Source: DASSUW01 sp963740605 | GTDB taxonomy: Bacteria > Actinomycetota > Thermoleophilia > Solirubrobacterales > Solirubrobacteraceae | Assembly (NCBI GenBank): GCA_963740605.1 | Contig: CAVUFC010000022.1 | Coordinates: forward strand, 682,001 to 746,000 | Length of the DNA stretch: 64,000 nt | Reading direction: 5' to 3' | Shown: positions 34,224 to 41,842 of the stretch, piece after piece | How positions within the stretch are numbered: the stretch's first letter is position 1 | Layout of the letters: each line of letters begins with the position of its first letter | Notes under the pieces: generated by a model | Seen by the model: only the letters and a program-made list of their open reading frames with translations | The model's database searches: none | What the model was told of the DNA's origin: nothing | Translations under genes and position numbers: made by a program

Positions 34224-34985
34224 TCAGCGACCCAGGTTCCAGTCCCGAGTGACGTCTGCTCCTGCCGAAGCGGCGTAGGCCTCCGCGGCCAGCCGCTCGG
34301 GGTCGAGGATCACGATCCCGTGGCGTCCGGTCTGCAGCACGCCCTCCTCGCGGAGGTCGCGCAGCGCCCGGACGACCACCTCGCGGGCCGTCCCAACCGC
34401 GTCGGCGAGCTCCTGCTGCCCGATCCGGACCCGCAGACCGGAGTCGCGTTCGCTGTCAGAGGCGAGATCGATCAGATGCCGGGCGACGCGCTGGCGGACA
34501 CTCGCGAAGGCGCTCGGGATCTCCGCGATGAACGCGAGCACCCGTTCGCTGAGCTCGTCGAGCAACGCCCGCGCCACGCGGGGATCGCGCTCGGCCGCCC
34601 GCCTGACCACCGAGGCGCGGAGCGCGAGCAGATCAGTGTCCGTGACGGCCTGGATCGTCGCCGGCAGCGAGAACGACGACGCGAACAGCGACACCACGCC
34701 GACCAGTGCGCCGTGCCGGCAATACCGGACGCTCATCGTTCTGCCATCGGGCGTGCTGACGTATACGCGGAGGAGACCGGACACGACGATCTCGAGGTGC
34801 GGCGCCGTGGTGCCCTGCCGATGGAGCAGCGCGCCGCCCGGCACCAGGAGCCGCGACGCGTCGACGGCCAGGGCCTCGATCACGCCGACCGGCAGCGAGC
34901 CGAGGTGCGATGCCCCGATCGCGACACGCGCTACGCGATCCAGCGCATCGGTCGAACGAGAGCGAGACTCCGACACCCTCCGCAC
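34224..34985 (-). CDS. Crp/Fnr-family transcriptional regulator
   Basis: This protein of about 253 residues has an N-terminal cyclic-nucleotide-binding beta-roll at about 30-140 ('LVPGGALLHRQGTTAPHLEIVVSGLLRVYV'). A C-terminal winged helix-turn-helix follows ('IGQQELADAVGTAREVVVRALRDLREEGVL'). There is no FNR-like Cys cluster. The start is GTG 34985 or GTG 34976. It lies directly upstream of the molybdoenzyme gene on the same strand, so that gene is the natural candidate target. Confidence 0.88.
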   Translation of the reverse strand: MRRVSESRSRSTDALDRVARVAIGASHLGSLPVGVIEALAVDASRLLVPGGALLHRQGTTAPHLEIVVSGLLRVYVSTPDGRTMSVRYCRHGALVGVVSLFASSFSLPATIQAVTDTDLLALRASVVRRAAERDPRVARALLDELSERVLAFIAEIPSAFASVRQRVARHLIDLASDSERDSGLRVRIGQQELADAVGTAREVVVRALRDLREEGVLQTGRHGIVILDPERLAAEAYAASAGADVTRDWNLGR

Positions 34986-35023
34986 AAGGCTAGAGCACGT
35001 CCGCTGACATTTTCCGGCGAGGC

Positions 35024-35340
35024 TTGAATGAGGCGGGTACGGCGCATCGACAGGTGGCTCGGAAACGTTCGGAGCCGAGGCCGGCAGGCCTGCGTGTACA
35101 GCTTTTCGGAGCGCTGCGCGTGGAGCTGGCAGGTGCGCCGCTGGCGCTTCCAGCGGCGCCGACCGCACGCTCGGTGCTTGCGTGGCTGTTCGCCCATCCG
35201 GGCCTGCATGCCCGGGCTCGCATCGCCGCGCAGTTCTGGCCCGACGTCGTGGACCGTGCCGCGCGCGCATCGCTGCGCACCGCACTGTGGGAGATCCGCC
35301 GAGCCGCGGGCGCCGACCGTCGCGTGGCTCGACGCGCGGT
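35024..35340 (+). pseudogene. Truncated SARP/BTAD-type regulator (N-terminal DNA-binding part only)
   Basis: From TTG 35024, 'LRVQLFGALRVELAGAPL' through 'RTALWEIRRAAGADRRV' is the OmpR-like winged helix found at the N-terminus of BTAD/SARP regulators. Similarity stops at about 35325, where the convergent HAD gene begins. The BTAD and effector domains (normally at least 150 more residues) are absent and the frame ends at 35410 in non-coding-like sequence. It reads as a gene cut off by a rearrangement joining it to the HAD gene. Confidence 0.6.
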
Positions 35341-36018
35341 TCAGCCGAGCGGCAGCTCGTGCTCGAGCGTGTCGAGCACGTGGTCGGCGCCCGCCTCGCG
35401 GAGCTTGTAGCCGTCGTAGTGACCGGTGGCGACCGCGATCGCGGTGCAGTCGACCGCATGCGCGGCGGCGATGTCGAGCGGCGTGTCGCCGATCACGAAG
35501 ATCTTGCGGTTCGGAACGTCCTCGCCGAACAGACTCTCGCCGCGGCGAACCGCCTCGCGGACGATGTCGGCGCGCTCGGCGCCGGCGCTCGCGTAGGCAC
35601 CGAACGTGAACCAGCGGTTGAGGTCGGCGCGCTGGAGCTTGATGTGGGCGGCGCCGTCGCCGTTGCCGGTGATGAGCCCGAGCAGGTGGCCGGCGCGGCT
35701 GAGCTGCCGGAGCCGCTCGGGCACGCCGGGCAGCACCCTGTAGCCCTCGCTCGCGGCGACCGCCTCCGGCAGGTGCTCGAGCCGGCGCTGGATGATCTGC
35801 GCGAGCTCGAGCGGCGTCGGCTTGCGGCCGAGCACCGCCTCGAACGTGCGGGCGCCGACGTCCGGGTCGGTCATCCCAGCGTCTGTGAACTTGCCGATGT
35901 CGGCGGGGATGCCGTGCAGCTCCTCGAACGCCTGCCGCCAGGCCGCCGCGCCCGCACCGCCGGTGGCGACGAGCGTCCCGTCGATGTCAAAAAGGAGGAT
36001 CCGCGGGTGGTCGGCCAT
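35341..36018 (-). CDS. HAD-superfamily phosphatase (phosphoglycolate phosphatase-like)
   Basis: This 225-residue protein has motif I 'LLFDIDGTLVATGG', a helical cap, motif II 'GLITGNGDGAAHIKL', and motifs III/IV 'FVIGDTPLDIAAAHAVDC'. This is the phosphoglycolate-phosphatase/beta-phosphoglucomutase-like subfamily. It hydrolyses a small phosphoester; the exact substrate is unknown. ATG 36018 lies 25 bases from the divergent start at 36044, with a shared symmetric promoter between. Confidence 0.88.
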   Translation of the reverse strand: MADHPRILLFDIDGTLVATGGAGAAAWRQAFEELHGIPADIGKFTDAGMTDPDVGARTFEAVLGRKPTPLELAQIIQRRLEHLPEAVAASEGYRVLPGVPERLRQLSRAGHLLGLITGNGDGAAHIKLQRADLNRWFTFGAYASAGAERADIVREAVRRGESLFGEDVPNRKIFVIGDTPLDIAAAHAVDCTAIAVATGHYDGYKLREAGADHVLDTLEHELPLG

Positions 36019-36026
36019 CGCCCACG

Positions 36027-36036
36027 AGGATAGGGT
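36027..36036. promoter_or_regulatory. Overlapping divergent -10 boxes (AGGATAGGGT)
   Basis: The plus strand reads TAGGGT (36031-36036), 7 bases before GTG 36044. The minus strand reads TATCCT (36032-36027), 8 bases before ATG 36018. The two TANNNT boxes share the central TA, so one site could drive both leaderless genes. Confidence 0.5.
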
Positions 36037-36043
36037 CCACAGC

Positions 36044-37483
36044 GTGGGTCGGGTCGTCGCGTTGCTGGTCGTCGTGCTGCTCGCCGCAGCGGCGCCCGCG
36101 CACGCCAAGGCGCCCACCGAGGTACGGGTGATGACGTTCAACATCTGGCTCGGCGGCGACGTCGTCGACTCCGGCAGCGTGATCCGCGCGATCCAGGGCG
36201 CGAACGCCGACATCGTCGGCCTGCAGGAGGCCGAGGGGAACACGCGCAAGATCGCCCAGGCGCTCGGCTGGCCGTACTGGAGCGACCGGCTGCACGTCGT
36301 CTCGCGCTACCCGCTGGTCGACCCGCCGGTGGCACGCGGCGAGTACGTCCTCGCCCAGGTCTCCCCCGGCCGCGTGTTCGCGCTCGCCAACGTGCACCTC
36401 ACGTCCGATCCCTACGGCCCGTACCTGGTGCGCGACGGCCGCTCGCTCGCGCGCGTGCTGGCGAACGAGCGCGCGACCCGCCTGCCCGAGATCCGCCACA
36501 CCCTGCGCGCCCTGCGACCGGCGCTGCGGCGCGGGATCCCGACGTTCATGACCGGCGACTACAACACGCCTTCGCACCTGGACTGGACGGCCGCGGCCGA
36601 TGCGGTGCGCGACGACATCCACTACCCGGTCGCCTGGCCGGTGACCCAGGCCCTGCAGCGCGCCGGCTTCCGCGACACCTACCGCGTCGTGCATCCCGAC
36701 CCCGTGGCGACGCCGGGGATCACGTGGACGTACGGATATCCGTTCCCGCGGATCGCCAAGGACGAGGTGGTCGACCGGATCGACCTCGTCCAGGCGAGCG
36801 CGGGCGTGGACGTGCTCGACAGCGGGATCGTCGGCCCGCCGGGCACACGCGACGTGACCTTCCCGATCGACCCGTACCCGTCCGACCACCGCGCGGTCGT
36901 GTCCACCGTCCGCTTCACGCCCGCCGCGCCGGGGTCGTTCGCGTCCGTGCTCCATCGGCGCATCGAGCGCGGCGAGCCGATCGGCGTCCGCTACTCGGCG
37001 CCGCGCGGCGAGGGCGTCGACACACTGCGGATCGTGCGGCACCGCGGTCGGCCGGGCAGTGCACTGATGATCCTCCCGCCGCAGGAGGCGAGCTTCTACG
37101 GCTCCCTGACGTTCGGCTCCGGCGGCCTGAAACCCGGTCGCTACGACGCGATCCTCGTCACGCGCGGCAACCGCGTGCTCTCGCGCAGCGACTTCTGGGT
37201 CGTGCGCCGGAACGCCGCCCCACGCGTGCGCGCCCACCAGCGCGGGCGCCGCGTGCGCGTGGCCTGGCACAACGCGCCCGGCTACCGGCGCGACTGGATC
37301 GGCATCTGGAAGCGCGGCGACAACGACCTCTACAACGACTACCTGTCGTTCGCCTACACCGACGCGTCCGTGGCCGGCTCGACCACGTTCTCCGGGCTCG
37401 CGCCCGGGCGCTACGTCGTGCGGCTGATGATGGACGACGGCTACGCCGAGCTGGCGCAGGCGTCGTTCACCGTCGGACGTTGA
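36044..37483 (+). CDS. Secreted endonuclease/exonuclease/phosphatase-family protein
   Basis: This 479-residue protein has a signal peptide (1-21, ending AHA). An EEP domain follows: 'MTFNIWLGG', 'IVGLQEAEG' with the metal-binding Glu, 'FMTGDYNTPSHLDW', 'DEVVDRIDLVQ' and 'YPSDHRAVV' with the catalytic Asp-His. The last 160 residues look like a two-part beta-sandwich region. It may be an extracellular nuclease, or a phosphatase or sphingomyelinase-like enzyme. The start is GTG 36044 from the shared promoter. Confidence 0.88.
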   Translation: MGRVVALLVVVLLAAAAPAHAKAPTEVRVMTFNIWLGGDVVDSGSVIRAIQGANADIVGLQEAEGNTRKIAQALGWPYWSDRLHVVSRYPLVDPPVARGEYVLAQVSPGRVFALANVHLTSDPYGPYLVRDGRSLARVLANERATRLPEIRHTLRALRPALRRGIPTFMTGDYNTPSHLDWTAAADAVRDDIHYPVAWPVTQALQRAGFRDTYRVVHPDPVATPGITWTYGYPFPRIAKDEVVDRIDLVQASAGVDVLDSGIVGPPGTRDVTFPIDPYPSDHRAVVSTVRFTPAAPGSFASVLHRRIERGEPIGVRYSAPRGEGVDTLRIVRHRGRPGSALMILPPQEASFYGSLTFGSGGLKPGRYDAILVTRGNRVLSRSDFWVVRRNAAPRVRAHQRGRRVRVAWHNAPGYRRDWIGIWKRGDNDLYNDYLSFAYTDASVAGSTTFSGLAPGRYVVRLMMDDGYAELAQASFTVGR

Positions 37484-37898
37484 ACTCGAGCGCGTGGATC
37501 TGCGACTGCCCGTACGAGCCCTTCTGCAGCGGCCCGGCGGCGCTGACCCGGTCGCCGAGCTTCGGGTCGCGCTTCGGCCGTAGGTCGACCGCGACATCGA
37601 CGGCGGTGAGGCCCGGCAGCGTCAGCGAGCCGGGATCCTCGAGCACGACGTGCAGGTCGCCGTCGCCGTCGGGGTCGACGCTCTCGATGTAGATCACGGT
37701 GCCGCGCGTGCGGCGGCAGTCGGCGACGTCGGGCGGGCAGTGCGCGCGGCGGACGTCGCGCGCGGGACGCGGCGTCGCGGTCGGGGAAGGGGTCGCCGTG
37801 GCCGTGGCCGTGGGGGTGGCGGCGGCGCGACGCGGCTCGTCCGACCCGCAGCCGGCGAGCGCCAGCGCGGCCAGAGCGAGCAACCCGAGCCGTCTCAG
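37467..37898 (-). CDS. Small lipoprotein, probable CTG start
   Basis: The lipobox 'LALAGC' is followed by a Thr/Ala/Pro spacer and a compact domain of about 80 residues ('RGTVIYIESVDPDGDGDLHVVLEDPGS'). TTG 37883 would leave no charged n-region. CTG 37898 instead gives 'LRRLGLLALAALALAGC' with two Arg, and it overlaps the meaB stop as CTGA, mirroring the ATGA/GTGA/TTGA overlaps elsewhere. It is translationally coupled to meaB by position; function is unknown. The 3' end overlaps the convergent EEP gene by 17 bases. Confidence 0.72.
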   Translation of the reverse strand: MRRLGLLALAALALAGCGSDEPRRAAATPTATATATPSPTATPRPARDVRRAHCPPDVADCRRTRGTVIYIESVDPDGDGDLHVVLEDPGSLTLPGLTAVDVAVDLRPKRDPKLGDRVSAAGPLQKGSYGQSQIHALEFNVRR

Positions 37899-38866
37899 CG
37901 CGCGGCCTCGCGCGTCTCGATCGCGCCGCGGGCGAGGATCGTGCTGGCCGCGCTCGCCGGGTCGATCCGGCGCTCGACGACCGCGTCGAGCAGCTCGGCC
38001 ACCTCCGGGTCCTCGCGCAGCGACGCCTCCAGGGCGCGCCGCAGCCGCATCGTCGCCAGACCCAGCACCTCGTTGCGCAGGTTGCGCCGGCGGCGCTCGG
38101 ACAGCGTCCCCTCCGCCTCGACGTAGGCGCGATGCGCTTCGAGCTTCTCCAGCAACTGGTCGACGCCCTCGCCGCGCGCCGCCTCGGTCTTGACGATCGG
38201 CACGTGCCAGCCCTTCTGCGGCGCCAGAGTCAGCACGCCCTTGATCTCGCGCACCATCGTGTCGGTCAGCGGGTGGTCGCTCTTGTTGACGACGATCACG
38301 TCGGGGATCTCCATCACGCCGGCCTTCAGCGCCTGGATCGAGTCACCGGAGCCTGGGATCAGCACGAGCACCACCGAGTCGGCGTGGTCGATCACGTCGA
38401 CCTCCGCCTGGCCGACGCCGACGGTCTCCAGGAACACGTCATCCTTGCCGGCCGCGTCCATCAGCAGCGCGGTCTGCAGCGCCGCCTCCGCCAACCCGCC
38501 GAGCGCGCCGCGCGTAGCCATCGAGCGGATGAACACGCCCGGGTCCAGGAAGTGCTCGCTCAGCCGGATCCGGTCGCCGAGCAGCGCGCCGCCGCGGAAC
38601 GGCGAGCTCGGGTCGATCGACAGCACGGCCACCTCGCGCCGGCGCTCGCGCTTGAGCCGGATCAGCGCGCCGATCAGCGTCGACTTGCCGGCGCCGGGCG
38701 GACCCGTGAAGCCGACGACAGAGGCGTTGCCGGTGTGCGGATAGACCGCGCGGACGATCTCCCAGCCCTCGGGGTCGTCGTCCTCGACGAGCGAGATCGC
38801 CCGCGCCAGCGCACGCTTGTCGCCCGCGAGCAGGCGCTCGGCGAGACTCTTGCTGTCGGCGGCCAT
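37895..38866 (-). CDS. meaB: Methylmalonyl-CoA mutase-associated GTPase MeaB
   Basis: This 323-residue G3E-family GTPase has Walker A 'GFTGPPGAGKSTLIGAL' near 51, 'LSIDPSSPFRGGALLGDRIR' near 81, 'ETVGVGQAEVDV' near 147 and the guanine-specificity motif 'VVNKSDHPL' near 193. MeaB proteins guard and reload B12-dependent acyl-CoA mutases. It therefore fits functionally with the mutase large subunit at 5.5-7.2 kb, although the genes are 31 kb apart. Confidence 0.95.
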   Translation of the reverse strand: MAADSKSLAERLLAGDKRALARAISLVEDDDPEGWEIVRAVYPHTGNASVVGFTGPPGAGKSTLIGALIRLKRERRREVAVLSIDPSSPFRGGALLGDRIRLSEHFLDPGVFIRSMATRGALGGLAEAALQTALLMDAAGKDDVFLETVGVGQAEVDVIDHADSVVLVLIPGSGDSIQALKAGVMEIPDVIVVNKSDHPLTDTMVREIKGVLTLAPQKGWHVPIVKTEAARGEGVDQLLEKLEAHRAYVEAEGTLSERRRRNLRNEVLGLATMRLRRALEASLREDPEVAELLDAVVERRIDPASAASTILARGAIETREAAR

Positions 38867-38877
38867 GGTCGCGCACG

Positions 38878-38887
38878 AGGATACGAT
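38878..38887. promoter_or_regulatory. Overlapping divergent -10 boxes (AGGATACGAT)
   Basis: The plus strand reads TACGAT (38882-38887), 9 bases before ATG 38897. The minus strand reads TATCCT (38883-38878), 11 bases before ATG 38866. It has the same geometry as the site at 36027-36036. Confidence 0.48.
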
Positions 38888-38896
38888 CAGTCGACG

Positions 38897-39565
38897 ATGG
38901 CGACGATCGCCAAGCCGCCAACGCCCCTACATGTGCGCGGGGTTCCGGACCGCCTCCAGGGCGGCCCGCTGGCGTTCCTGCGCTTCATGCGCGCCCACGG
39001 GATGCTCAACCACAGGTACGGGAGGCTGATGCTCCGCTGGGCGTGGCTGAAGCTGCGCTGGCGCGGGCGGTTGCAGACCGACGGGCTGTGCTTCGTCGGC
39101 CCGGGCGTGAAGCTCGAGATCGGGCGCGGCGCGGTGCTCCGGCTCGGCCGCTGGTCGTGGATCGGGCACGGCACGAAGATCCGCGTGCACGAAGGAGAGG
39201 CCGAGATCGGGGCCAAGTCCGTGCTTGGGCAGGAGTGCACGATCTCCGCGTTCCAGCACGTGTCGATCGGGCGCGAGTGCATCGTCGCCGACCGCGTGAT
39301 GCTGATCGACTTCGACCACGGCGTCGTGGAGACCGAGCGCCCGATCCGCCTGCAGGGGATCTACAAGCGCGACGTGCGGGTCGGCAACAACTGCTGGATC
39401 GGCTACGGCGCGTGCATCCTGCGCGGCGCCACGGTCGGCGACAACGCGATCGTCGGCACGTCCTCGGTCATCACCAAGAACGTGCCCGCCAACGCGGTCG
39501 TCGCCGGCGCGCCGGCCCGGGTCCTGCGGATGCGATCCGAGCCCGACGGCCTGCGCTGGCGCTGA
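38897..39565 (+). CDS. Hexapeptide-repeat acyltransferase (LbH family)
   Basis: This 222-residue protein has imperfect hexapeptide repeats from about 70 to 205 ('IGHGTKIRVHEGEAEIGAKSVLG', 'VRVGNNCWIGYGACILRGATVGDNAIVGTSSVI'). It ends with the canonical 'NAVVAGAPARVLR' cap of a left-handed beta-helix acetyltransferase. The 'DFDHG' loop near 137 supplies the His expected in the active site. It probably acetylates a sugar or antibiotic. It is divergent from meaB. Confidence 0.9.
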   Translation: MATIAKPPTPLHVRGVPDRLQGGPLAFLRFMRAHGMLNHRYGRLMLRWAWLKLRWRGRLQTDGLCFVGPGVKLEIGRGAVLRLGRWSWIGHGTKIRVHEGEAEIGAKSVLGQECTISAFQHVSIGRECIVADRVMLIDFDHGVVETERPIRLQGIYKRDVRVGNNCWIGYGACILRGATVGDNAIVGTSSVITKNVPANAVVAGAPARVLRMRSEPDGLRWR

Positions 39566-39600
39566 CTGCGGCGGCTGGAGGATCGACCTCGCCGCGAACA

Positions 39601-39679
39601 TTGTCCGTCTGGGTGCCCCAGCGGGCCCTAGACGGACAAGGTTGGCAAGTTCGTCCCGCTCAGGGTGCACAACTTGCCA
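39601..39679. terminator. Two consecutive hairpins between convergent genes
   Basis: The first hairpin has TTGTCCGTCT (39601-39610) pairing with AGACGGACAA (39630-39639), extended inward by GGG/CCC around a bulged T. The second has TGGCAAGTT (39643-39651) pairing with AACTTGCCA (39671-39679) over a 19-base loop. They fill most of the gap between the acyltransferase and the convergent Rpf-like gene. One may serve each strand as a terminator; there is no U tract. Confidence 0.55.
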
Positions 39680-39720
39680 CGGTTCACGCTTGCCTCCCCG
39701 CCGAGCCGCAGTTGAAGTTC

Positions 39721-40290
39721 CTAGGCCTGCCTGCCGCAGACCGGCCAGGGCGCGGTGCCGCGGCGCTTGTACAGGCGCATCGCCCGCATGTCCTGCTCGT
39801 CCTCGGTCGCCTTGGCGGGGTTGCCCTCGCCGCCGACGCTGCGCCAGGTGGCCTTGGAGAACTGGTACTTGCCGAAGTAGCGGTGGTTTCGCGACACCGC
39901 GGCCGGGTCGCCGCCTGACTCGCACTGGGCGATCCGCTCGAGCACGGCCGCGGGATCGTCGGACGAGGCCTTGTGCGCGGTGATGCCGAGCGCGGCCAGC
40001 GTCCGCGGACCCGCGATGCCGTCCACGTGGAGCCCGTGCGCGCGCTGGAACCTGCGCACGGCGCGCCGGGTTTGAGGGCCGTACACCCCGTCGGCCGTGA
40101 CGCCGAGGGCCCGCTGGAGATCGCGGACCGAGATGCCCGCCTTGTGCACCGCCCGCACGCCCGCGGCGCGCGCGCTGTGATGACTCGACGCCAGAGCGGC
40201 ACCGGCTGAGAACGACAGCCACGCAACAGCCACGGCTACGACGGCCCACGCCAAGCGGCGGGCAGCCACGGCAAGATCGATTGTCGGCAC
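39721..40290 (-). CDS. Secreted Rpf-like transglycosylase with peptidoglycan-binding domain
   Basis: This 189-residue protein has an N-terminal membrane/signal segment (about 12-34). A PG_binding_1 domain follows ('ISVRDLQRALGVTADGVYGPQTRRAVRRFQ', about 50-105), then a C-terminal Rpf/transglycosylase-like domain ('LERIAQCESGGDPAAVSRN', 'YFGKYQFSKATWRSVGG') with the catalytic Glu in 'CESGG'. It cleaves peptidoglycan during growth or resuscitation. GTG 40290 has an AGGGGG site 9 bases upstream, at the end of a c-di-AMP riboswitch. Rpf-type genes are classic targets of that riboswitch. Confidence 0.92.
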   Translation of the reverse strand: MPTIDLAVAARRLAWAVVAVAVAWLSFSAGAALASSHHSARAAGVRAVHKAGISVRDLQRALGVTADGVYGPQTRRAVRRFQRAHGLHVDGIAGPRTLAALGITAHKASSDDPAAVLERIAQCESGGDPAAVSRNHRYFGKYQFSKATWRSVGGEGNPAKATEDEQDMRAMRLYKRRGTAPWPVCGRQA

Positions 40291-40309
40291 GACGAGAAAC
40301 CCCCTGGTC

Positions 40310-40465
40310 TCAAGCGCCTACGGGGTTAGCTGTCGGGCTCGCGCGAAGACCTGCGCTACGCCGCTCACAATGCGGCGATTCGCCCCGGGGACCGATTACA
40401 TCCGGTCCCAAACGGTTCCCCCGCTCCCCGCCGCCATGAGAGGCGAGGACTCGGCAAGGTTCAGT
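40310..40465 (-). promoter_or_regulatory. c-di-AMP riboswitch (ydaO/yuaA type)
   Basis: On the minus strand the highly conserved 3' core GAGCCCGACAGCTAACC (40340-40324) is followed by CCGTAGGCGCTTGA, ending at 40310. The central GGGGCGAATCG core lies at 40386-40376, and upstream elements lie at about 40430-40465. Order, spacing and sequence match the ydaO/yuaA class, which binds cyclic di-AMP and commonly turns off cell-wall hydrolase genes in actinobacteria. It sits just upstream of the Rpf-like start codon. Confidence 0.92.
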
Positions 40466-40480
40466 TTTTGGGAAGCGGGC

Positions 40481-40486
40481 ACTATA
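40481..40486 (-). promoter_or_regulatory. Putative -10 box (TATAGT) for the riboswitch transcript
   Basis: A near-consensus hexamer on the minus strand lies 15-20 bases upstream of the riboswitch and after the stop of the GH57 gene. The Rpf-like gene therefore probably has its own promoter. No clear -35 was found. Confidence 0.55.
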
Positions 40487-40528
40487 CGCGCCCCCTCGAC
40501 AGAATTATCGGCCGGCAGGCCGAATGCT

Positions 40529-41842
40529 TCAGATCCAGGGCGCGAGATGGCGCAACGACGGGTCCATCGATGGATCCTCCAGCGCCTCGTCGAGCGCCGC
40601 CAGGTGGCCGTCGGCGCGCTCGCGCGGATACGGCCCGGCGGTGCCCGCCGCGATCAGGAACGCCCAGTCCGACGACTGCAGCGCGATCAGCTCGCGCAGC
40701 GCCCGATCGCTCGGCCGCAGATGCGCCGTCAGCGCCCGCAGCTCGGCCGCGCGCTGTCTCCACGCCAGGCCGCCGGCCGCCGGGTGGCTCCATGTGCGCA
40801 GGTCGCGCCCGTCGCCCCAGCTCGTCGCCGGAACCTCCTCCGGCGCGTCCTCGACCTCGACGTCGGCGCGCAACGGCTCGAGCGGCAGCCCGCGGCGCTC
40901 GCACGCGCGGATGACGGCCCGCAGCCAGTCGACCCCCTCGTGCCAGTGCGTGCCGAGCAGCTCGGTGTCGAGCGCGATCACCGACAGCCCCGGGCGGTCG
41001 GCGATCCGCGCCACGAAGTCCTCGGCGTCGGACGCCGCCTGCTCGGCCGCGCGGTCGGCGTCGTAGGGCGAGCCGTCGACCGCCCACGGCCGGTGGCTGC
41101 GCGCGGTCAACCGATGCGAATCGCGGTAGGCGGCGGCGGACGGGTAGCCGTCGCGCGCCCACACGAGGTCGATCCCCGCGCGGTCGAGCGGGACGAGCAG
41201 CACGCCCGCCTTGCTCCGCACCGGCGCATGCGTGCCCGGCCCGAGCACGTCGGTCCAGTCGACGCAGGTCAGCCGCGCGCCGGCCTCCTCGAGCAGGTCG
41301 TCGATCCAGTCCGCGTGCGCGCACTCGGGCAGCCACAGCCCGCCTTCCCAGTCGCCGAAGCGCTCGCGGTGCGAGCGGACACCGGTGAGCAGCTGCAGCC
41401 GCACGCCGGTGCTGGTGGCGAGCAGCGGCAGCACGGCGTGCGTGGCGGCCGACGTCCAGCTCACGTGCGGCGCGAACGCGGCGATCAGATCACCGCGGCC
41501 CTCGAGCGCGTCCGCCGCCGCGGCGTATGCGGCCGCGCTCTGCTCCAGCACCGCCGCCACCGCGGCGTCGTCCTCGGCCTCGATGTCGAGCCGGTGCGAC
41601 TCGGGCCGGAGCTCGCGCAGGAACGTCAGGCAGCGGTCGAGCGCCCCGGGCGCCTCGAGCTGGTCGCACAGCACCGGCGTCATCGACAGCGTCACGCGGC
41701 CCGGGTGCTCCTCGAGCACGTCGAGCAGCGGCAGATAGCTGGTGGCGATCGCCTCCCACAGCCACTCCTCGCCGAACGGCCACGTGCCGAAGCCCTCCAC
41801 GTAGGGCATGTGGGTGTGGAGGACGATCGAGAGGCGGCTCAC
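40529..41842 (-). CDS. GH57-family alpha-glucan branching enzyme-like protein
   Basis: This 437-residue GH57 protein begins with motif 1 'VLHTHMPYVEG'. The nucleophile motif is 'GGLWLPECAHAD' near 188 and the acid/base motif is 'VIALDTELLGTHWHEG' near 290, with helical C-terminal elements after. GH57 branching enzymes transfer alpha-1,4 chains to make 1,6 branches. It is shorter than the roughly 520-residue homologues. GTG 41842 overlaps the methyltransferase stop (GTGA). The pair parallels Rv3030-Rv3031 of mycobacteria, linked to methylglucose lipopolysaccharide. Confidence 0.88.
   Translation of the reverse strand: MSRLSIVLHTHMPYVEGFGTWPFGEEWLWEAIATSYLPLLDVLEEHPGRVTLSMTPVLCDQLEAPGALDRCLTFLRELRPESHRLDIEAEDDAAVAAVLEQSAAAYAAAADALEGRGDLIAAFAPHVSWTSAATHAVLPLLATSTGVRLQLLTGVRSHRERFGDWEGGLWLPECAHADWIDDLLEEAGARLTCVDWTDVLGPGTHAPVRSKAGVLLVPLDRAGIDLVWARDGYPSAAAYRDSHRLTARSHRPWAVDGSPYDADRAAEQAASDAEDFVARIADRPGLSVIALDTELLGTHWHEGVDWLRAVIRACERRGLPLEPLRADVEVEDAPEEVPATSWGDGRDLRTWSHPAAGGLAWRQRAAELRALTAHLRPSDRALRELIALQSSDWAFLIAAGTAGPYPRERADGHLAALDEALEDPSMDPSLRHLAPWI

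Noticed and set aside
39566..39720. Additional small gene in the acyltransferase/Rpf-like gap
   Set aside because: The space is filled by two inverted repeats and contains no frame with a start and ribosome binding site.
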